Assembly: GCA_902492235.1 (NCBI GenBank)
Contig: CABUKS010000004.1
Coordinates: forward strand, 1 to 64,000
DNA: 64,000 nt
Direction of reading: 5' to 3'
From: an uncultured Collinsella sp.
GTDB lineage: Bacteria > Actinomycetota > Coriobacteriia > Coriobacteriales > Coriobacteriaceae
Below, one piece after another: positions 16,914 to 26,014 of the stretch. Position 1 is the stretch's first letter; every line of letters begins with the position of its first letter. A model generated the notes under the pieces. The model made no database searches, was not told the origin of the DNA, and worked only from the letters and a program-made list of their open reading frames with translations. The position numbers were made by a program, and so were the translations under genes.

Positions 16914-18131
16914 TTAGAGGCCCAGGTAGCTGGTCATGCCTTCGACGGCGAGCTTGGCGCCGGCTACGGCGTGGACCACGGTGAGCGGGCCGTTGACCAC
17001 GTCGCCGGCGGCAAAGACGCCAGGCACGGTGGTCATGCCGCGCTCGTCGACCGAAAGCAGGCCGCGATGGTCGGTCTCCAGACCGCCCGTTGTAAGCACG
17101 AGCTTGTCCTTGGGCACCTGAGACGCCGCAATCACAACCGTGTCGGCGGACACGTGGTCGAGCTCTTCCTCGTAGCCCACCACGTTGTTGTCCTCGTCAA
17201 AGATAGCCGTCTCGAACACCGGACCGTTATCATCGATGGCGCAGATCGCCTTGCCGCGCACAATCTCGGCACCGTCAAGCTCGGTCAGCTCCACCTCGTC
17301 ATCGATGGCAGAGATATGGCGCGATCGGGCATACACAGTGACCTTGCGGGCACCCGAGCGCAGGGCCGTGCGGGCAACATCCATGGCCACATTGCCGGCG
17401 CCGATAACCGCCACGTTCTGCCCGATTGCCACGCTCGTGGGATCGACCAGATAATCGATACCAAACAGCACGTTGCCGCGCGACTCGCCGGGAATACCCA
17501 GCTTTCGAGCTCGCCAGGTACCAGTACCGACAAAGACCGCATCGTAGCCGTCGCGCAGCAGGTCGTCGATATGCAGCGCGCCACCAATGGTGGTCGAGGG
17601 GCGCACGCGCACGCCAAGCGAGCACATCACGTGACGGTACTTTTGCACGAGCGCACGGGGCAGGCGGAACTCGGGGATACCGTATTCCAGCACACCGCCG
17701 ATCTCGGGGCGCTGTTCAAATACCGTGACGGCACAGCCCAGCTGGGCCATCTTAATGGCCACGGTAATACCGGCGGGACCGGAACCGACCACAGCAACCT
17801 GTTTGCCGCACGACGGCGCAGGCGTCCACTCCTTACGATCCAAATACGCTGTCGAGATATAGTTCTCGATGCTCGAGAAATGCACGGGTGTACCCTTGCG
17901 GCCCTGGATGCAAGCACCCTCGCACTGGCCCGAATGGTTGCACACCACAGAGCAGACCGCGCTCATGGGATTGTTCTGGAACAGCAGCTCGCCCGCCTCT
18001 TCTAGACGGCGCTGTTTGAACAAGTCGATGACCTGCGGAATAGGCGTCTGAACCGGGCAGCCCTTAAGCTGACAGAACGCCCTTTTACAACCCAGGCAAC
18101 GATTCGCCTCTTCGACAATGTGGATAGCCAC
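16914..18131 (-). CDS. GltD-like FAD/NAD(P) oxidoreductase with N-terminal Fe-S domain
   Basis: 405 aa. An N-terminal cysteine-rich domain (C12, C15, C20, C25, then CSVVCNHSGQCEGAC) should bind 4Fe-4S clusters. The FAD motif VVGSGPAGITVAIKM and NAD(P) motif VIGAGNVAMDVARTAL follow, with a closing GVFAAGDVVNGPLTVVHAV. This is the layout of the small subunit of glutamate synthase and of related electron-transfer subunits such as NfnB. No large glutamate synthase gene adjoins it, so it is probably a stand-alone electron-transfer protein. The GTG at 18131 follows GGGGAG. Its neighbour at 14767-16716 is another flavin/Fe-S enzyme and a possible partner. Confidence 0.8.
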   Translation of the reverse strand: MAIHIVEEANRCLGCKRAFCQLKGCPVQTPIPQVIDLFKQRRLEEAGELLFQNNPMSAVCSVVCNHSGQCEGACIQGRKGTPVHFSSIENYISTAYLDRKEWTPAPSCGKQVAVVGSGPAGITVAIKMAQLGCAVTVFEQRPEIGGVLEYGIPEFRLPRALVQKYRHVMCSLGVRVRPSTTIGGALHIDDLLRDGYDAVFVGTGTWRARKLGIPGESRGNVLFGIDYLVDPTSVAIGQNVAVIGAGNVAMDVARTALRSGARKVTVYARSRHISAIDDEVELTELDGAEIVRGKAICAIDDNGPVFETAIFDEDNNVVGYEEELDHVSADTVVIAASQVPKDKLVLTTGGLETDHRGLLSVDERGMTTVPGVFAAGDVVNGPLTVVHAVAGAKLAVEGMTSYLGL

Positions 18132-18234
18132 GCAACTCCCCTTTTTGATTCAATCCAATGGGGCGACGATAAAGACCCTTCACCGCCGCCCCCATACAGG
18201 TAATCTCAATCTGCCGACACAGCAAAAGCCAATG

Positions 18235-19140
18235 CTATAACTCGCGATGCGAAGCCCCGCAGCGAGCGGACATGTGCTCAAGTGTCGCCAGGCAGTCAGC
18301 CGCCGTCGCCGGCACACTGTTCTCGACCACGCAGGGAATCCCAGGGCAGGCGGCAGCCGCCCAGGCCACTACGGGCTCAAAGTCATAGCGGCCCGTCTCG
18401 CCCACGCCATGACACACCAGACGTGAACCCGTACCGTCGCACCAACCGGCTTCGTCCTCGTTATCAACGACCTCAAAATCCTTGGCGTGCAGCACGCGAA
18501 TCTTGCTGCCGCATAAATAGAGCATGCGCGCGGTGATTTCCTGCGCTTCGTCAACGACGCTGGGGTGCAGCAGCGACACTGGGTCATAGATCACGCCGAG
18601 CGACGGACTCGAGACGCGCTCTAGCACCTCACGGCAGCGATCCGGCGTGTTGACCGTTTCGTTCCAACCAGGCTCGATCAAAATTTGCCCACCCAGGGCC
18701 TCGGCCCGATCGCAGACGCGTGCAAGCCCGTCTGCAAACGCATCGAGTGCCTCATCGGTCATGCGATCGTCAGCAACGCGGTTCTGTGCATTGGGGCGAC
18801 CGGTCTCGGTGCCAACCGGGCATCCGCCGAGCATCTGGGCAAAGTTCAAGCATGCCTCGTACTCGGCAAAGTTATCCATGAGCTGTTGGCGATCGGGCGT
18901 CGCCAGATTCTTATAACAGCCGAGCACGGTGACCGAAACGCCCGCCTCGTCGAGCACCGCACGCAAATGGTCGGCAAGCTCGTGGGTCAGGCCGCCTCGA
19001 TCGATCCCCATCGATGCGTAGAGCACCTTGCTCGGCAGTTGAATGCACGAAAAGCTCAGCTCTCCCGCCATGCGAATGCGTTCCTCGACGGTCCCCTGCG
19101 GAAGGTCGTGCAAACGTACGCCCGGAGTAATAGCCCCCAC
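18235..19140 (-). CDS. sugar phosphate isomerase/epimerase (xylose-isomerase-like TIM barrel)
   Basis: 301 aa AP-endonuclease-2-like TIM barrel. Metal-ligand regions include ILIEPGWNETVNT (Glu), VIYDPVSLLHP (Asp) and VLHAKDFEVVD (His, Asp), with a final Glu in PCVVENS. The GTG at 19140 is chosen because AAGGGAT lies just upstream and the GH105 stop codon ends at 19142, leaving a 1-bp gap. The frame to its left (to 19308) is the GH105 coding shadow. It is the last gene of the GH105 operon, so it probably isomerises or epimerises a sugar released there; the exact reaction is unknown. Confidence 0.75.
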   Translation of the reverse strand: MGAITPGVRLHDLPQGTVEERIRMAGELSFSCIQLPSKVLYASMGIDRGGLTHELADHLRAVLDEAGVSVTVLGCYKNLATPDRQQLMDNFAEYEACLNFAQMLGGCPVGTETGRPNAQNRVADDRMTDEALDAFADGLARVCDRAEALGGQILIEPGWNETVNTPDRCREVLERVSSPSLGVIYDPVSLLHPSVVDEAQEITARMLYLCGSKIRVLHAKDFEVVDNEDEAGWCDGTGSRLVCHGVGETGRYDFEPVVAWAAAACPGIPCVVENSVPATAADCLATLEHMSARCGASHREL

Positions 19141-19141
19141 G

Positions 19142-20380
19142 TTATTCACATCCCTTATGAGCGTTGATGCCCGGGGTGTATCCGCCAAACGGGTCCTCGA
19201 TGGAGCACACGCCCGAGGGGGCGAGCGGATCGCGCTTACCGGCCAGCTTGTCGTGATGCATGGTCTCGATATAGGCAAGCACCAGCGGCGCCACACCCTT
19301 TGCATCATTTTTGACCACGGGCTCGCTCATGTAGTAATCAAACGTGCCCTCGCGGTGCGCGGTGTTGCCCAGGCCCGCAACCAGGCAGATGTTGTCGAGC
19401 GCCAGCTGCCCGTCATACTCGGACAGGCAGGTCTCGCAGATGCCATCGAAGGCGCGACGGCCGTACTGGTAGTAACGCTCGCCCAGCACGCCTAGACGCA
19501 CGCCCTTCATGATGGCGTTGGCAAAGATGGCGCTGCCTGACTCCTCCAGGTAGTTGGGGGCGATATTGGGCAGGTTGATGACCTGGTGCCACATGCCGGT
19601 CTTCTCGTCCTGATACGGCAGCATGGCGTCGATCAGATCGTGGAACATCTTGCGGATCTCGTCCTTCTCGGCCGACATCGAAGGCGGCATAAGCTCCCAG
19701 GTGTCGATGAGCGCCATGGCAAACCAGCCCTCGGCGCGCAGCCAGAAGTTAGCCGAAAGGCCGGTGACCGGGTCGCACCAGAACTGTTTGCGGCTCGCGT
19801 CGTAAGCGTGATAGTACAGACCGTTGAGGGGGTTGCGCATCAGGTCATGCACAACCTGGAACATATGGAAGCTGTCCGAGCAGGCACGACGGTTGTGGAA
19901 GCTCAGCTCATACTGCATGTAGAACGGCTGCGCCATATACATGCCGTCGAGCCAGATCTGGTTGGGGTAGACGGCCTTGTGCCAAAACACGCCCTCTTTG
20001 GTACGCGGCTGGGTTTCGAGCTGACGATAGATGGTATCCATGGCGGCGCGATACTTGGGCTTGCCCACCAGGTCATAGAGCTTGTAGAGGGTCTTGCCCG
20101 CATTGACGTTATCGAGGTTGTACTCCTGCGGGTTGTAATGCTTGATGGTGCCGTCGTCCTGGACAAAGAAATCGATATAGTCGTCGGCAAAGGTCAGGTA
20201 GCGCTGCTCACCCGTGATCTCGTACAGCTCGATGAGCGCCTTGATCATGCAGCCGTCGATATAGTTCCAGGTGTTCTCCTTGCCGGCGCGAATCTTTTCG
20301 ATATTCCAAGCCGGCGCCTGCGGCGTAGAGGTTTCGATCAACTGCTCGATATAACGGTCCAGGATTTGATTGCAACCCAT
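19142..20380 (-). CDS. GH105/GH88-type unsaturated rhamnogalacturonyl hydrolase
   Basis: 412 aa, close to YteR/YesR of the GH105 family, with an (alpha/alpha)6 barrel expected. Visible family segments are IDGCMIKALIELYEI, KEGVFWHKAVYPNQIWLDGM with the catalytic-type Asp, and LSANFWLRAEGWFAMALID. These enzymes hydrate and release the 4,5-unsaturated uronic acid left by pectin lyases. There is no signal peptide, so it acts in the cytoplasm. The ATG at 20380 follows AGAGGGG; another ATG at 20398 has no clear ribosome site. LacI-type operators at 20408 and 20449 lie directly upstream. Confidence 0.85.
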   Translation of the reverse strand: MGCNQILDRYIEQLIETSTPQAPAWNIEKIRAGKENTWNYIDGCMIKALIELYEITGEQRYLTFADDYIDFFVQDDGTIKHYNPQEYNLDNVNAGKTLYKLYDLVGKPKYRAAMDTIYRQLETQPRTKEGVFWHKAVYPNQIWLDGMYMAQPFYMQYELSFHNRRACSDSFHMFQVVHDLMRNPLNGLYYHAYDASRKQFWCDPVTGLSANFWLRAEGWFAMALIDTWELMPPSMSAEKDEIRKMFHDLIDAMLPYQDEKTGMWHQVINLPNIAPNYLEESGSAIFANAIMKGVRLGVLGERYYQYGRRAFDGICETCLSEYDGQLALDNICLVAGLGNTAHREGTFDYYMSEPVVKNDAKGVAPLVLAYIETMHHDKLAGKRDPLAPSGVCSIEDPFGGYTPGINAHKGCE

Positions 20381-20407
20381 TGCTGTCCCCTCTGACATAA
20401 ACGATAG

Positions 20408-20460
20408 GTGAACGTTACCCCTAGTGTAACGCGAACGGGGAATATAGGGTGAACGTTAAT
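20408..20460. promoter_or_regulatory. two uronate LacI operators and promoter of the GH105 unit
   Basis: GTGAACGTTACC (20408-20419) and GTGAACGTTAAT (20449-20460) are 41 bp apart centre to centre. On the minus strand a -35 TTCACC overlaps the distal site (20448-20453) and a weak -10 lies near 20423-20429. The 28-bp motif copy at 20474 follows 20 bp beyond the -35. Confidence 0.6.
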
Positions 20461-20473
20461 CCTATATTCCCCG
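20436..20473 (-). terminator. 13-bp hairpin between the SGNH gene and GH105, enclosing an operator
   Basis: CGGGGAATATAGG (20436-20448) pairs perfectly with 20461-20473. The 12-nt loop is itself the LacI half-operator GTGAACGTTAAT. It follows the SGNH stop codon and may end that transcript, but no U-run follows. Confidence 0.5.
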
Positions 20474-20501
20474 CAAACGGCAGACTTTTAGCGGCAAACG
20501 G
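20474..20501 (-). promoter_or_regulatory. copy E of the 28-bp AACGG-N16-AACGG motif
   Basis: Both AACGG ends and the TTT block are kept with 28-bp length; the left end reads CAAACGGC instead of TGAACGGT. It lies 20 bp beyond the GH105 -35 and overlaps the last codons of the SGNH gene. Confidence 0.4.
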
Positions 20502-21156
20502 CGGTGAGACCCGCGGCGATGCGATGCGCCAGGCGCTCATAGCCAGCCGGGCTGTAGTGCAGACCGTCCGGCATATAGAGCTCGCGGTGCTCTGGCAAAA
20601 ACGGGCTGATGCCACTTTGCGCATACAGGTCAATCACCGGAACGGAGTAGCGGTCACAGACCTCGAGCATCGCCTTTACGTAGGCGACCTGCGTCAACCC
20701 CAGGTGATTGAGCTCATCGCTTGCCGGGATATCCTTCTCGTGCTTACCGCTCGTCTTGCACGGCGTCATAAACACAAGCTTTGCCTGGGGCGAACGCGCC
20801 GTGATGGTGCGGATCAGGTAATCGAGTGCACCATAGAACTCGTGCACATCGGTACTGCCCAACTCGCCAAGCGGCACGTTGCGGCTAAAGTCGTTGACGC
20901 CGCCAAAGACGATGTAGATATCAGCCGCATTGCCGATGCCGTCCAGGCGCTCGACAAACGAATCGCTGCGGTCGGCCTTGATGGCGATACGCGAACCCTT
21001 GATGCCAAAGTTCTCGATGACCGCGCCTCCCAGCAACGCGCCCAAATGCGAGGTCCACGAGATGTCGTTGCCTCCCCCACCGCAGCCGTTGTCGCCCCAG
21101 GTCGTTGAGTCGCCAAAGCAGCAAATGGTCGATTCACTCAAGCTCTTCGTTTCCAT
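20488..21156 (-). CDS. SGNH/GDSL hydrolase, probable pectin-oligosaccharide acetylesterase
   Basis: 222 aa. Block I CCFGDSTTWG carries the nucleophile Ser17, block III is GGVNDFSRN and block V is MPDGLHYSPAGY with the Asp-His pair. SGNH esterases in pectin loci (rhamnogalacturonan acetylesterase type) remove O-acetyl groups. No signal peptide is seen. The ATG at 21156 follows GAGGAGA; the frame extends to 21216 without a ribosome site. It lies 47 bp after the fusion esterase and is probably in the same operon, so it would complete ester removal inside the cell. Confidence 0.8.
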   Translation of the reverse strand: METKSLSESTICCFGDSTTWGDNGCGGGGNDISWTSHLGALLGGAVIENFGIKGSRIAIKADRSDSFVERLDGIGNAADIYIVFGGVNDFSRNVPLGELGSTDVHEFYGALDYLIRTITARSPQAKLVFMTPCKTSGKHEKDIPASDELNHLGLTQVAYVKAMLEVCDRYSVPVIDLYAQSGISPFLPEHRELYMPDGLHYSPAGYERLAHRIAAGLTAVCR

Positions 21157-21203
21157 AATCTTCTCCTCATCCGCCCATCGGCGGTCATACAGGAACGTAC
21201 CGT

Positions 21204-23393
21204 TTATTCGCAGCATGCCGAGGGGCTATGCACGGGGGCGCATTCCGCAACGTGTGAATCGAGCCATTCGATATCCTCGGCAAGATGTGCCACGCCCAGA
21301 TGGTGTTCACCCGGACACACCTCGTGCCGCAGGCCATCTCTGCGACCCAGCAACTTGTAGGCATCGCGCACGATCTTGAGCTGCTCGCCAACATTTTTCA
21401 GCCCGCGCGCACCGTTCAGATGATCCTCTTCGCAGCTCTGCACCAACAGCGGGCGCGGCGCGATGAGCGAGGCAATATCGCCCATGTCGAGTAAGCGCCA
21501 AAGTCCGGGTGTGTAGTTGCAGCTGCAATTGCCATTGAGGTGCAGCAGCGAATCGTCGACACCGTACAGATAGCCCGAGACAAACGCCTTGCGCACACGC
21601 GGGTCGAGTGCGGCCAGGTACAACGTCATGTAGCCGCCACCCGAAAAACCAAAGCAACCCAAGTCATCCATGGCAATGTCGCCGCGCGCCTCTAGGTAAT
21701 CGATCAAGCGCATGTTGTCCCAGACGTTGAGGCCCGCAACCGTAAGACCCAGTGGCTCGGCCATACGTGCTTGATTCAGACACGTACCGCGCAGGTAGCT
21801 GTTCTCGTCATCGCCCTGGCCCTTCCAGTCACGACGGTATCCCCAACCGCGCGCATCAGGACAGACGGTTGCGTAACCCATGCGTGCCAAACGCAGACCG
21901 TAGTCGTAATTGAACTTACGCACGGCATCATCGACAGCCGGCACGCCCGCAACACCGGCTACGCTTGCAGCACCCGCTCCCTGATGGCCATGCGGGCAGA
22001 TATAACAGCGTTTGAGCCCCCGCTCATCAAGCTTAGGACAAGACGGCTCCAACAGGTAAAACGGCATCCACACATCGTGCTCAACCTGCAATATCGCATG
22101 GGTGCGCACGATGCCGCCGGCAACCCGCACGCGGCTGAGTTCACGAATCTCAATCGGGGCGCGGTCCATAAGCGAAAGGCCCAAAACATCGCACAGGCGA
22201 GTCCTGGTCGCAATCTTCCATGCCTCAAAATCTGCAGGAGTCTGGCCCGCAAATGCGGCAGAGCGCCCCTCGCGCTTCAGCCGGGCACGCAGCGCAGGCT
22301 CGTCTTCGCAGTACGTCTCGATGTGCACGGTGCGACCATTGGCAGATAGCCCAGCCGTCTCAACCGCATCACCGGTGCCTCCCTCGGGATCCCAGCCATC
22401 CGCACCGGCAAGCACCTGTTCGCGGGCGTACCCGGCAGCAGCCATCACATCGAGTTCATTCGCCCACGGCACCCAGCCGGTAGCATCACCCGCCGGCCCA
22501 TGCAGGATCGCGCCAGCATACTGCACGCAGTTGTGCGCCGCCGGCTTATTCCAATCCCACCAGCCTTCGCGCTTGATATGTCGCCCCAGCCAGCAATCGA
22601 TCAGCACAGTTTGCGCCCATTCGCGCCAAGGACGACCCAGGTAGACCGAATCCGGCGCCACGCCATCCGGAGCTGTAAACGAACAGCCGTGGAACACAAA
22701 TCCGTACGGCTCGCCTTTAGGCGTGGAGGCTGCCGTTACATACCCGTTGACATCCATATCGCGGTTGAGCGAGCGAATCTCGCACCCCTCAAAGTAGGCA
22801 CGCGCGCCGCCAAAGATAAAGTCGACATCGCCCTCGATCCGGCAACGTCGGAAATATTGGCGCCCCACCCGGCGCGGCGCATACTGTTTGGGTCCTATGA
22901 ACCCGCCCGGTTTGACCTCATGCGGCGGCAGCGGACCCAAAAACAGTGTGTCCTGGTGCCCCTTAATGCAGCAGGCATCGACAACCAGACGGTCGCCATC
23001 GGCATACAGGGCAATCGCCTGACCGACCTCGCGCCCATCGCCGGCATCATTTACGATCGTTAGGTTCTCGAGCCGCACGTCGTCGGCATCGACCAAAACG
23101 GTATAGGTCCTAAAGGTGCCGAGCATTCCGTCGATGCCCGATCCGTCCCCCGAGGGCATCTTGGCGCCCAAGCCGCCCACGATACGCACGCTATCGGCCG
23201 TCTCTCCCTCAATCGTCACATGCGAGCGATGAATCTCGACCCGCTCGCGATACTCGCCCGGATCGACGCGAATCATCACCGGTTGCTCGGCATCCGGATA
23301 GAGCTGATCGGCTGCCGCCAAGGCATCGGAAATCGTTGGATACACTCCTGCCGCAGCCCTCGAAACGCGCAGCGTATAGATACTTTCGCTCAT
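21204..23393 (-). CDS. fusion of pectin methylesterase and alpha/beta-hydrolase esterase
   Basis: 729 aa. Residues about 1-340 are a CE8 pectin methylesterase right-handed beta-helix, with GHQDTLF (Q147, D148), GDVDFIFGGA (D191) and YLGRPWREW (R254, W256). Residues about 385-720 are an acetylesterase-like alpha/beta hydrolase with nucleophile Ser584 in GFSGGGYMT, an acidic residue in QSCEEDHLN (about 656) and His in GEHHLG (about 697). The joint near 340-385 is Gly- and Asp-rich. There is no signal peptide, so both activities would be cytoplasmic, acting on imported oligogalacturonides. Its start overlaps the stop of the next esterase by 4 bp, so the two are translationally coupled. Confidence 0.85.
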   Translation of the reverse strand: MSESIYTLRVSRAAAGVYPTISDALAAADQLYPDAEQPVMIRVDPGEYRERVEIHRSHVTIEGETADSVRIVGGLGAKMPSGDGSGIDGMLGTFRTYTVLVDADDVRLENLTIVNDAGDGREVGQAIALYADGDRLVVDACCIKGHQDTLFLGPLPPHEVKPGGFIGPKQYAPRRVGRQYFRRCRIEGDVDFIFGGARAYFEGCEIRSLNRDMDVNGYVTAASTPKGEPYGFVFHGCSFTAPDGVAPDSVYLGRPWREWAQTVLIDCWLGRHIKREGWWDWNKPAAHNCVQYAGAILHGPAGDATGWVPWANELDVMAAAGYAREQVLAGADGWDPEGGTGDAVETAGLSANGRTVHIETYCEDEPALRARLKREGRSAAFAGQTPADFEAWKIATRTRLCDVLGLSLMDRAPIEIRELSRVRVAGGIVRTHAILQVEHDVWMPFYLLEPSCPKLDERGLKRCYICPHGHQGAGAASVAGVAGVPAVDDAVRKFNYDYGLRLARMGYATVCPDARGWGYRRDWKGQGDDENSYLRGTCLNQARMAEPLGLTVAGLNVWDNMRLIDYLEARGDIAMDDLGCFGFSGGGYMTLYLAALDPRVRKAFVSGYLYGVDDSLLHLNGNCSCNYTPGLWRLLDMGDIASLIAPRPLLVQSCEEDHLNGARGLKNVGEQLKIVRDAYKLLGRRDGLRHEVCPGEHHLGVAHLAEDIEWLDSHVAECAPVHSPSACCE

Positions 23394-24199
23394 CGTCCAT
23401 CACGCTCCCAGGAAGCGAACTGCTCAGGCCAGCCCTGAACTTGTGGCTGAATATGCTCGGCGCAGCCCTTAAATGCCGTTAGGGCCGTGGCGAGCGATGC
23501 CCCATGCTTTCCATGCGGAAAGACATGTAGGCTAAAGCCAATCCCGTGGTCGGCAAGAGCCTGCGCAAGAAGGAGGCTATTTTGAACTGGTACCGATGCA
23601 TCCTCGGCGGTATGCCACAAGAACGTACGGGGGAAGCCCTCGCCCACCATATTCTCGATCGACAACTTTTGAGCCAAAGCGCCATCGGCACCCGTTAGGT
23701 GTTCAAATGAACCACGATGAGCATAGGCCCCCGAGCTTACGACCGGATAGCCCAAGCAAAGTGTGTCAGGCCGAATCGACTCAGGCGATGCCGCAATCGA
23801 CTCTGCAAGCCAGGGTTGGTCCCAAAGCGCCCCGAGCAAGCCAACTAGATGCCCACCGGCCGAAAAACCCATGACCGTAATCCGATCAGGATCGACACAG
23901 TACTCTGCCGCATGGCTTCGGACGGTATCGACCGCCCGCGCGAGTTCTTGCAATGCCAGCGGATAGACAGCCGGAGCAACCGAATAGTTCAGTACAAACG
24001 CTTGGTAGCCCATCGCCAACAAACGGAGCGCTACCGGCTCGCCTTCGCGCGGCGAAACGTGATCGTAGCCGCCTCCTGGCACGACCACAACTGCAGGCAG
24101 CGGTTTTAAAGCATAAGCATCTTCGGTCGGGGCAAAAACATAAGACGTAATCGTGGCAGACGAGCCATCGACCCCGACAGGAATCGTTTTATTGAGCAT
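23390..24199 (-). CDS. alpha/beta hydrolase esterase (BD-FAE/acetylesterase-like)
   Basis: 269 aa. The oxyanion segment VVVPGGGYDHVSPREGEP, nucleophile elbow TVMGFSAGGHLVG, and a late Asp (WHTAEDASVPVQNS) and His (FPHGKHGASLA) complete the triad. This is the layout of small intracellular acyl esterases found beside pectin and xylan enzymes. No signal peptide is seen. The ATG at 24199 follows GAAAGGGAA; the frame reaches 24250 without a ribosome site. It overlaps the fusion esterase by 4 bp. It likely removes acetyl or other acyl groups from uronate oligomers. Confidence 0.8.
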   Translation of the reverse strand: MLNKTIPVGVDGSSATITSYVFAPTEDAYALKPLPAVVVVPGGGYDHVSPREGEPVALRLLAMGYQAFVLNYSVAPAVYPLALQELARAVDTVRSHAAEYCVDPDRITVMGFSAGGHLVGLLGALWDQPWLAESIAASPESIRPDTLCLGYPVVSSGAYAHRGSFEHLTGADGALAQKLSIENMVGEGFPRTFLWHTAEDASVPVQNSLLLAQALADHGIGFSLHVFPHGKHGASLATALTAFKGCAEHIQPQVQGWPEQFASWERDGR

Positions 24200-24252
24200 G
24201 TATTCCCTTTCACCATGATGCGTAGCGCAGCGCACACGGCCGTATCGCACAA

Positions 24253-24287
24253 GGGCTGCATTGCCGATTTATCCGACAATGCAGCCC
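24253..24287 (-). terminator. hairpin after the GH28 gene
   Basis: GGGCTGCATTG (24253-24263) pairs exactly with CAATGCAGCCC (24277-24287). It sits between the GH28 stop and the next esterase. No T-run follows, so it may only attenuate or protect the transcript. Confidence 0.5.
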
Positions 24288-24303
24288 TGGTCATCAACCC
24301 GAG

Positions 24304-25899
24304 TTAGGAACGGACAACCTTGTCGACGTTCTGGAGCTGCAGTTCCTCGCCGTCCTGTCCCTCGATCACCACATTTTGCAGGTCGAGCACCTTGACGTTT
24401 TGCGCAATGATGCCCTGACACACCATGGGCTCAACGCCGCAGGCCATGGCCGGGACAAAGGGCTCGGCATCCGGCGCGAAGGTCACGTGGACATCCTGGA
24501 ACGTCAGGCGCGTTACTTTACTCTCGGGCAGGCCCGTGATGTAGGCAGCGGCCGCGTGGCAGTTAGTGGCCTCGATATCGCAAAACGTCGTGGCACCAAA
24601 GCCGGGCGTGCGGTCGTCGACAGGCAGCGTCTCGCGAGACTGCACGTAATCGGTCTTGCCGTCCTTGTCGCAGAAGTAGAAGGAGTTGACCACGAAGGGC
24701 GTGAGCACCTCATCCATGCGAATGTGCTCAAAGGTAATGCCCTCGTTGACGGCATCCTTGCCGCGCCCGCGGCGGGTCTTGACGCGCAGGCCGCGGTCGG
24801 TGCGCTCAAAGAGGCACTTGCTCACGGTAAGGTCCTTGATGCCGCCGGCAGCCTCTGAACCCAGGACCACGGCGCCGTGACCATCGTGCATGTAGCAGTG
24901 AGAGATCAGCACGTCGTGCGTGGCGGGACGAAGCTCGGGCTCAATGCCCAGCTTGCCGCTCTTGATGGCGATGCAGTCGTCGCCCACCGAGAACTGACAG
25001 CCAAGGATGCGGACAAAACCGCAGCTCTCGGGATCGAAGCCGTCGGTGTTGTGGGAGTTCTTGGGACCCTCGATCGACAGGCAGAGCGCATCGACATGCT
25101 CGCACAGGACGGGATGGATATTCCACGCCGGGCTGTTGCGCACGGTGAAGCCGGCAAGGCTCACGTTTTGGCACTCGGACAGGAAGATCATGCGCGGACG
25201 GGCGACCTCGCGGCCCTCCTCGGGACGGAAGATGTTCTTAAAGTCCTTGTTCCACCAGTTGTCCTCGGCAAAATCGGTCTGACCGTCAATCGCGCCGCGA
25301 CCATAGATGCACACGTCGTGCACGCCCAGACCCGTAAAGGTAGAACAGTAGGTCGAGAAACTCTCGCCCTCCCAGCGGCCCAGGGGCAGCATATCGGTGC
25401 CGGCATACCCGGCACCCTCGTTGCCCGTGACCGTTCCCGGAATGTAGGCAAGCGCGGCACGATCGTGGCGGGCCAGCAGCACCGCTCCCTCGGCGAGCTC
25501 GATGTTGATATTGCTCTTAAGGAAGAGGGACTTGATACGATAGCTGCCGGCGGGAATCAGCACGCGCCCGTCCTTGGGACAGGCCATAATGGCGGCCTGG
25601 ATGTTGGTGGTGTCATCATGCTCGGCATCGCCCTTGGCGCCACAGTCGCGAACGTTGATGGTAAAGGGCTCAGCCGGCGTGGTGACACCTACGCTCAGCT
25701 CACGCTCGCCACAAACAAAACGAACCAGGTTGCGCTTGCCGGGGGTCAGGCCGTCGACATAGGTCTCGACCGTATTCGTGGTACCGGCGGGCTCGTCGTT
25801 GACAAAGATCTCCCACGTATCGGCGCAGGTAAAGTAACCGCCGTCGTCAAGCTCGATAACCGCCGCGCGCGCGTTGCGCCAGATAACGTTCGTCTCCAT
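24304..25899 (-). CDS. GH28 polygalacturonase-type glycoside hydrolase
   Basis: 531 aa. A fibronectin-like N-terminal region (about 1-80) is followed by the GH28 beta-helix starting at FTINVRDCGAKGDAEHDDT. Catalytic motifs are all present: NTDGFDPESC, GDDCIAIKSG, GHGAVVLGSE and the distal Arg-x-Lys in DRGLRVKTRRG. There is no signal peptide, so this is probably an exo-acting enzyme that trims imported oligogalacturonides in the cytoplasm. The ATG at 25899 follows GAGGGAG. It lies between the GPH carrier and the esterases on the same strand. Confidence 0.87.
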   Translation of the reverse strand: METNVIWRNARAAVIELDDGGYFTCADTWEIFVNDEPAGTTNTVETYVDGLTPGKRNLVRFVCGERELSVGVTTPAEPFTINVRDCGAKGDAEHDDTTNIQAAIMACPKDGRVLIPAGSYRIKSLFLKSNINIELAEGAVLLARHDRAALAYIPGTVTGNEGAGYAGTDMLPLGRWEGESFSTYCSTFTGLGVHDVCIYGRGAIDGQTDFAEDNWWNKDFKNIFRPEEGREVARPRMIFLSECQNVSLAGFTVRNSPAWNIHPVLCEHVDALCLSIEGPKNSHNTDGFDPESCGFVRILGCQFSVGDDCIAIKSGKLGIEPELRPATHDVLISHCYMHDGHGAVVLGSEAAGGIKDLTVSKCLFERTDRGLRVKTRRGRGKDAVNEGITFEHIRMDEVLTPFVVNSFYFCDKDGKTDYVQSRETLPVDDRTPGFGATTFCDIEATNCHAAAAYITGLPESKVTRLTFQDVHVTFAPDAEPFVPAMACGVEPMVCQGIIAQNVKVLDLQNVVIEGQDGEELQLQNVDKVVRS

Positions 25900-25952
25900 G
25901 GGTTTCTCCCTCAAAAAGATGCTCTAAAGGCAAATTGTACGCTGTTGAAAAA

Positions 25953-25990
25953 GGGCCGTGCCTGCCGGCGGAATTCCGGTGGCACGGCCC
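25953..25990 (-). terminator. intrinsic terminator after the GPH transporter
   Basis: GGGCCGTGCC pairs with GGCACGGCCC, and the minus strand continues into CTTTTTC. It separates the carrier from the GH28 operon. Confidence 0.85.
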
Positions 25991-26014
25991 TGTGATTTGG
26001 ACGATATGTCGGCC

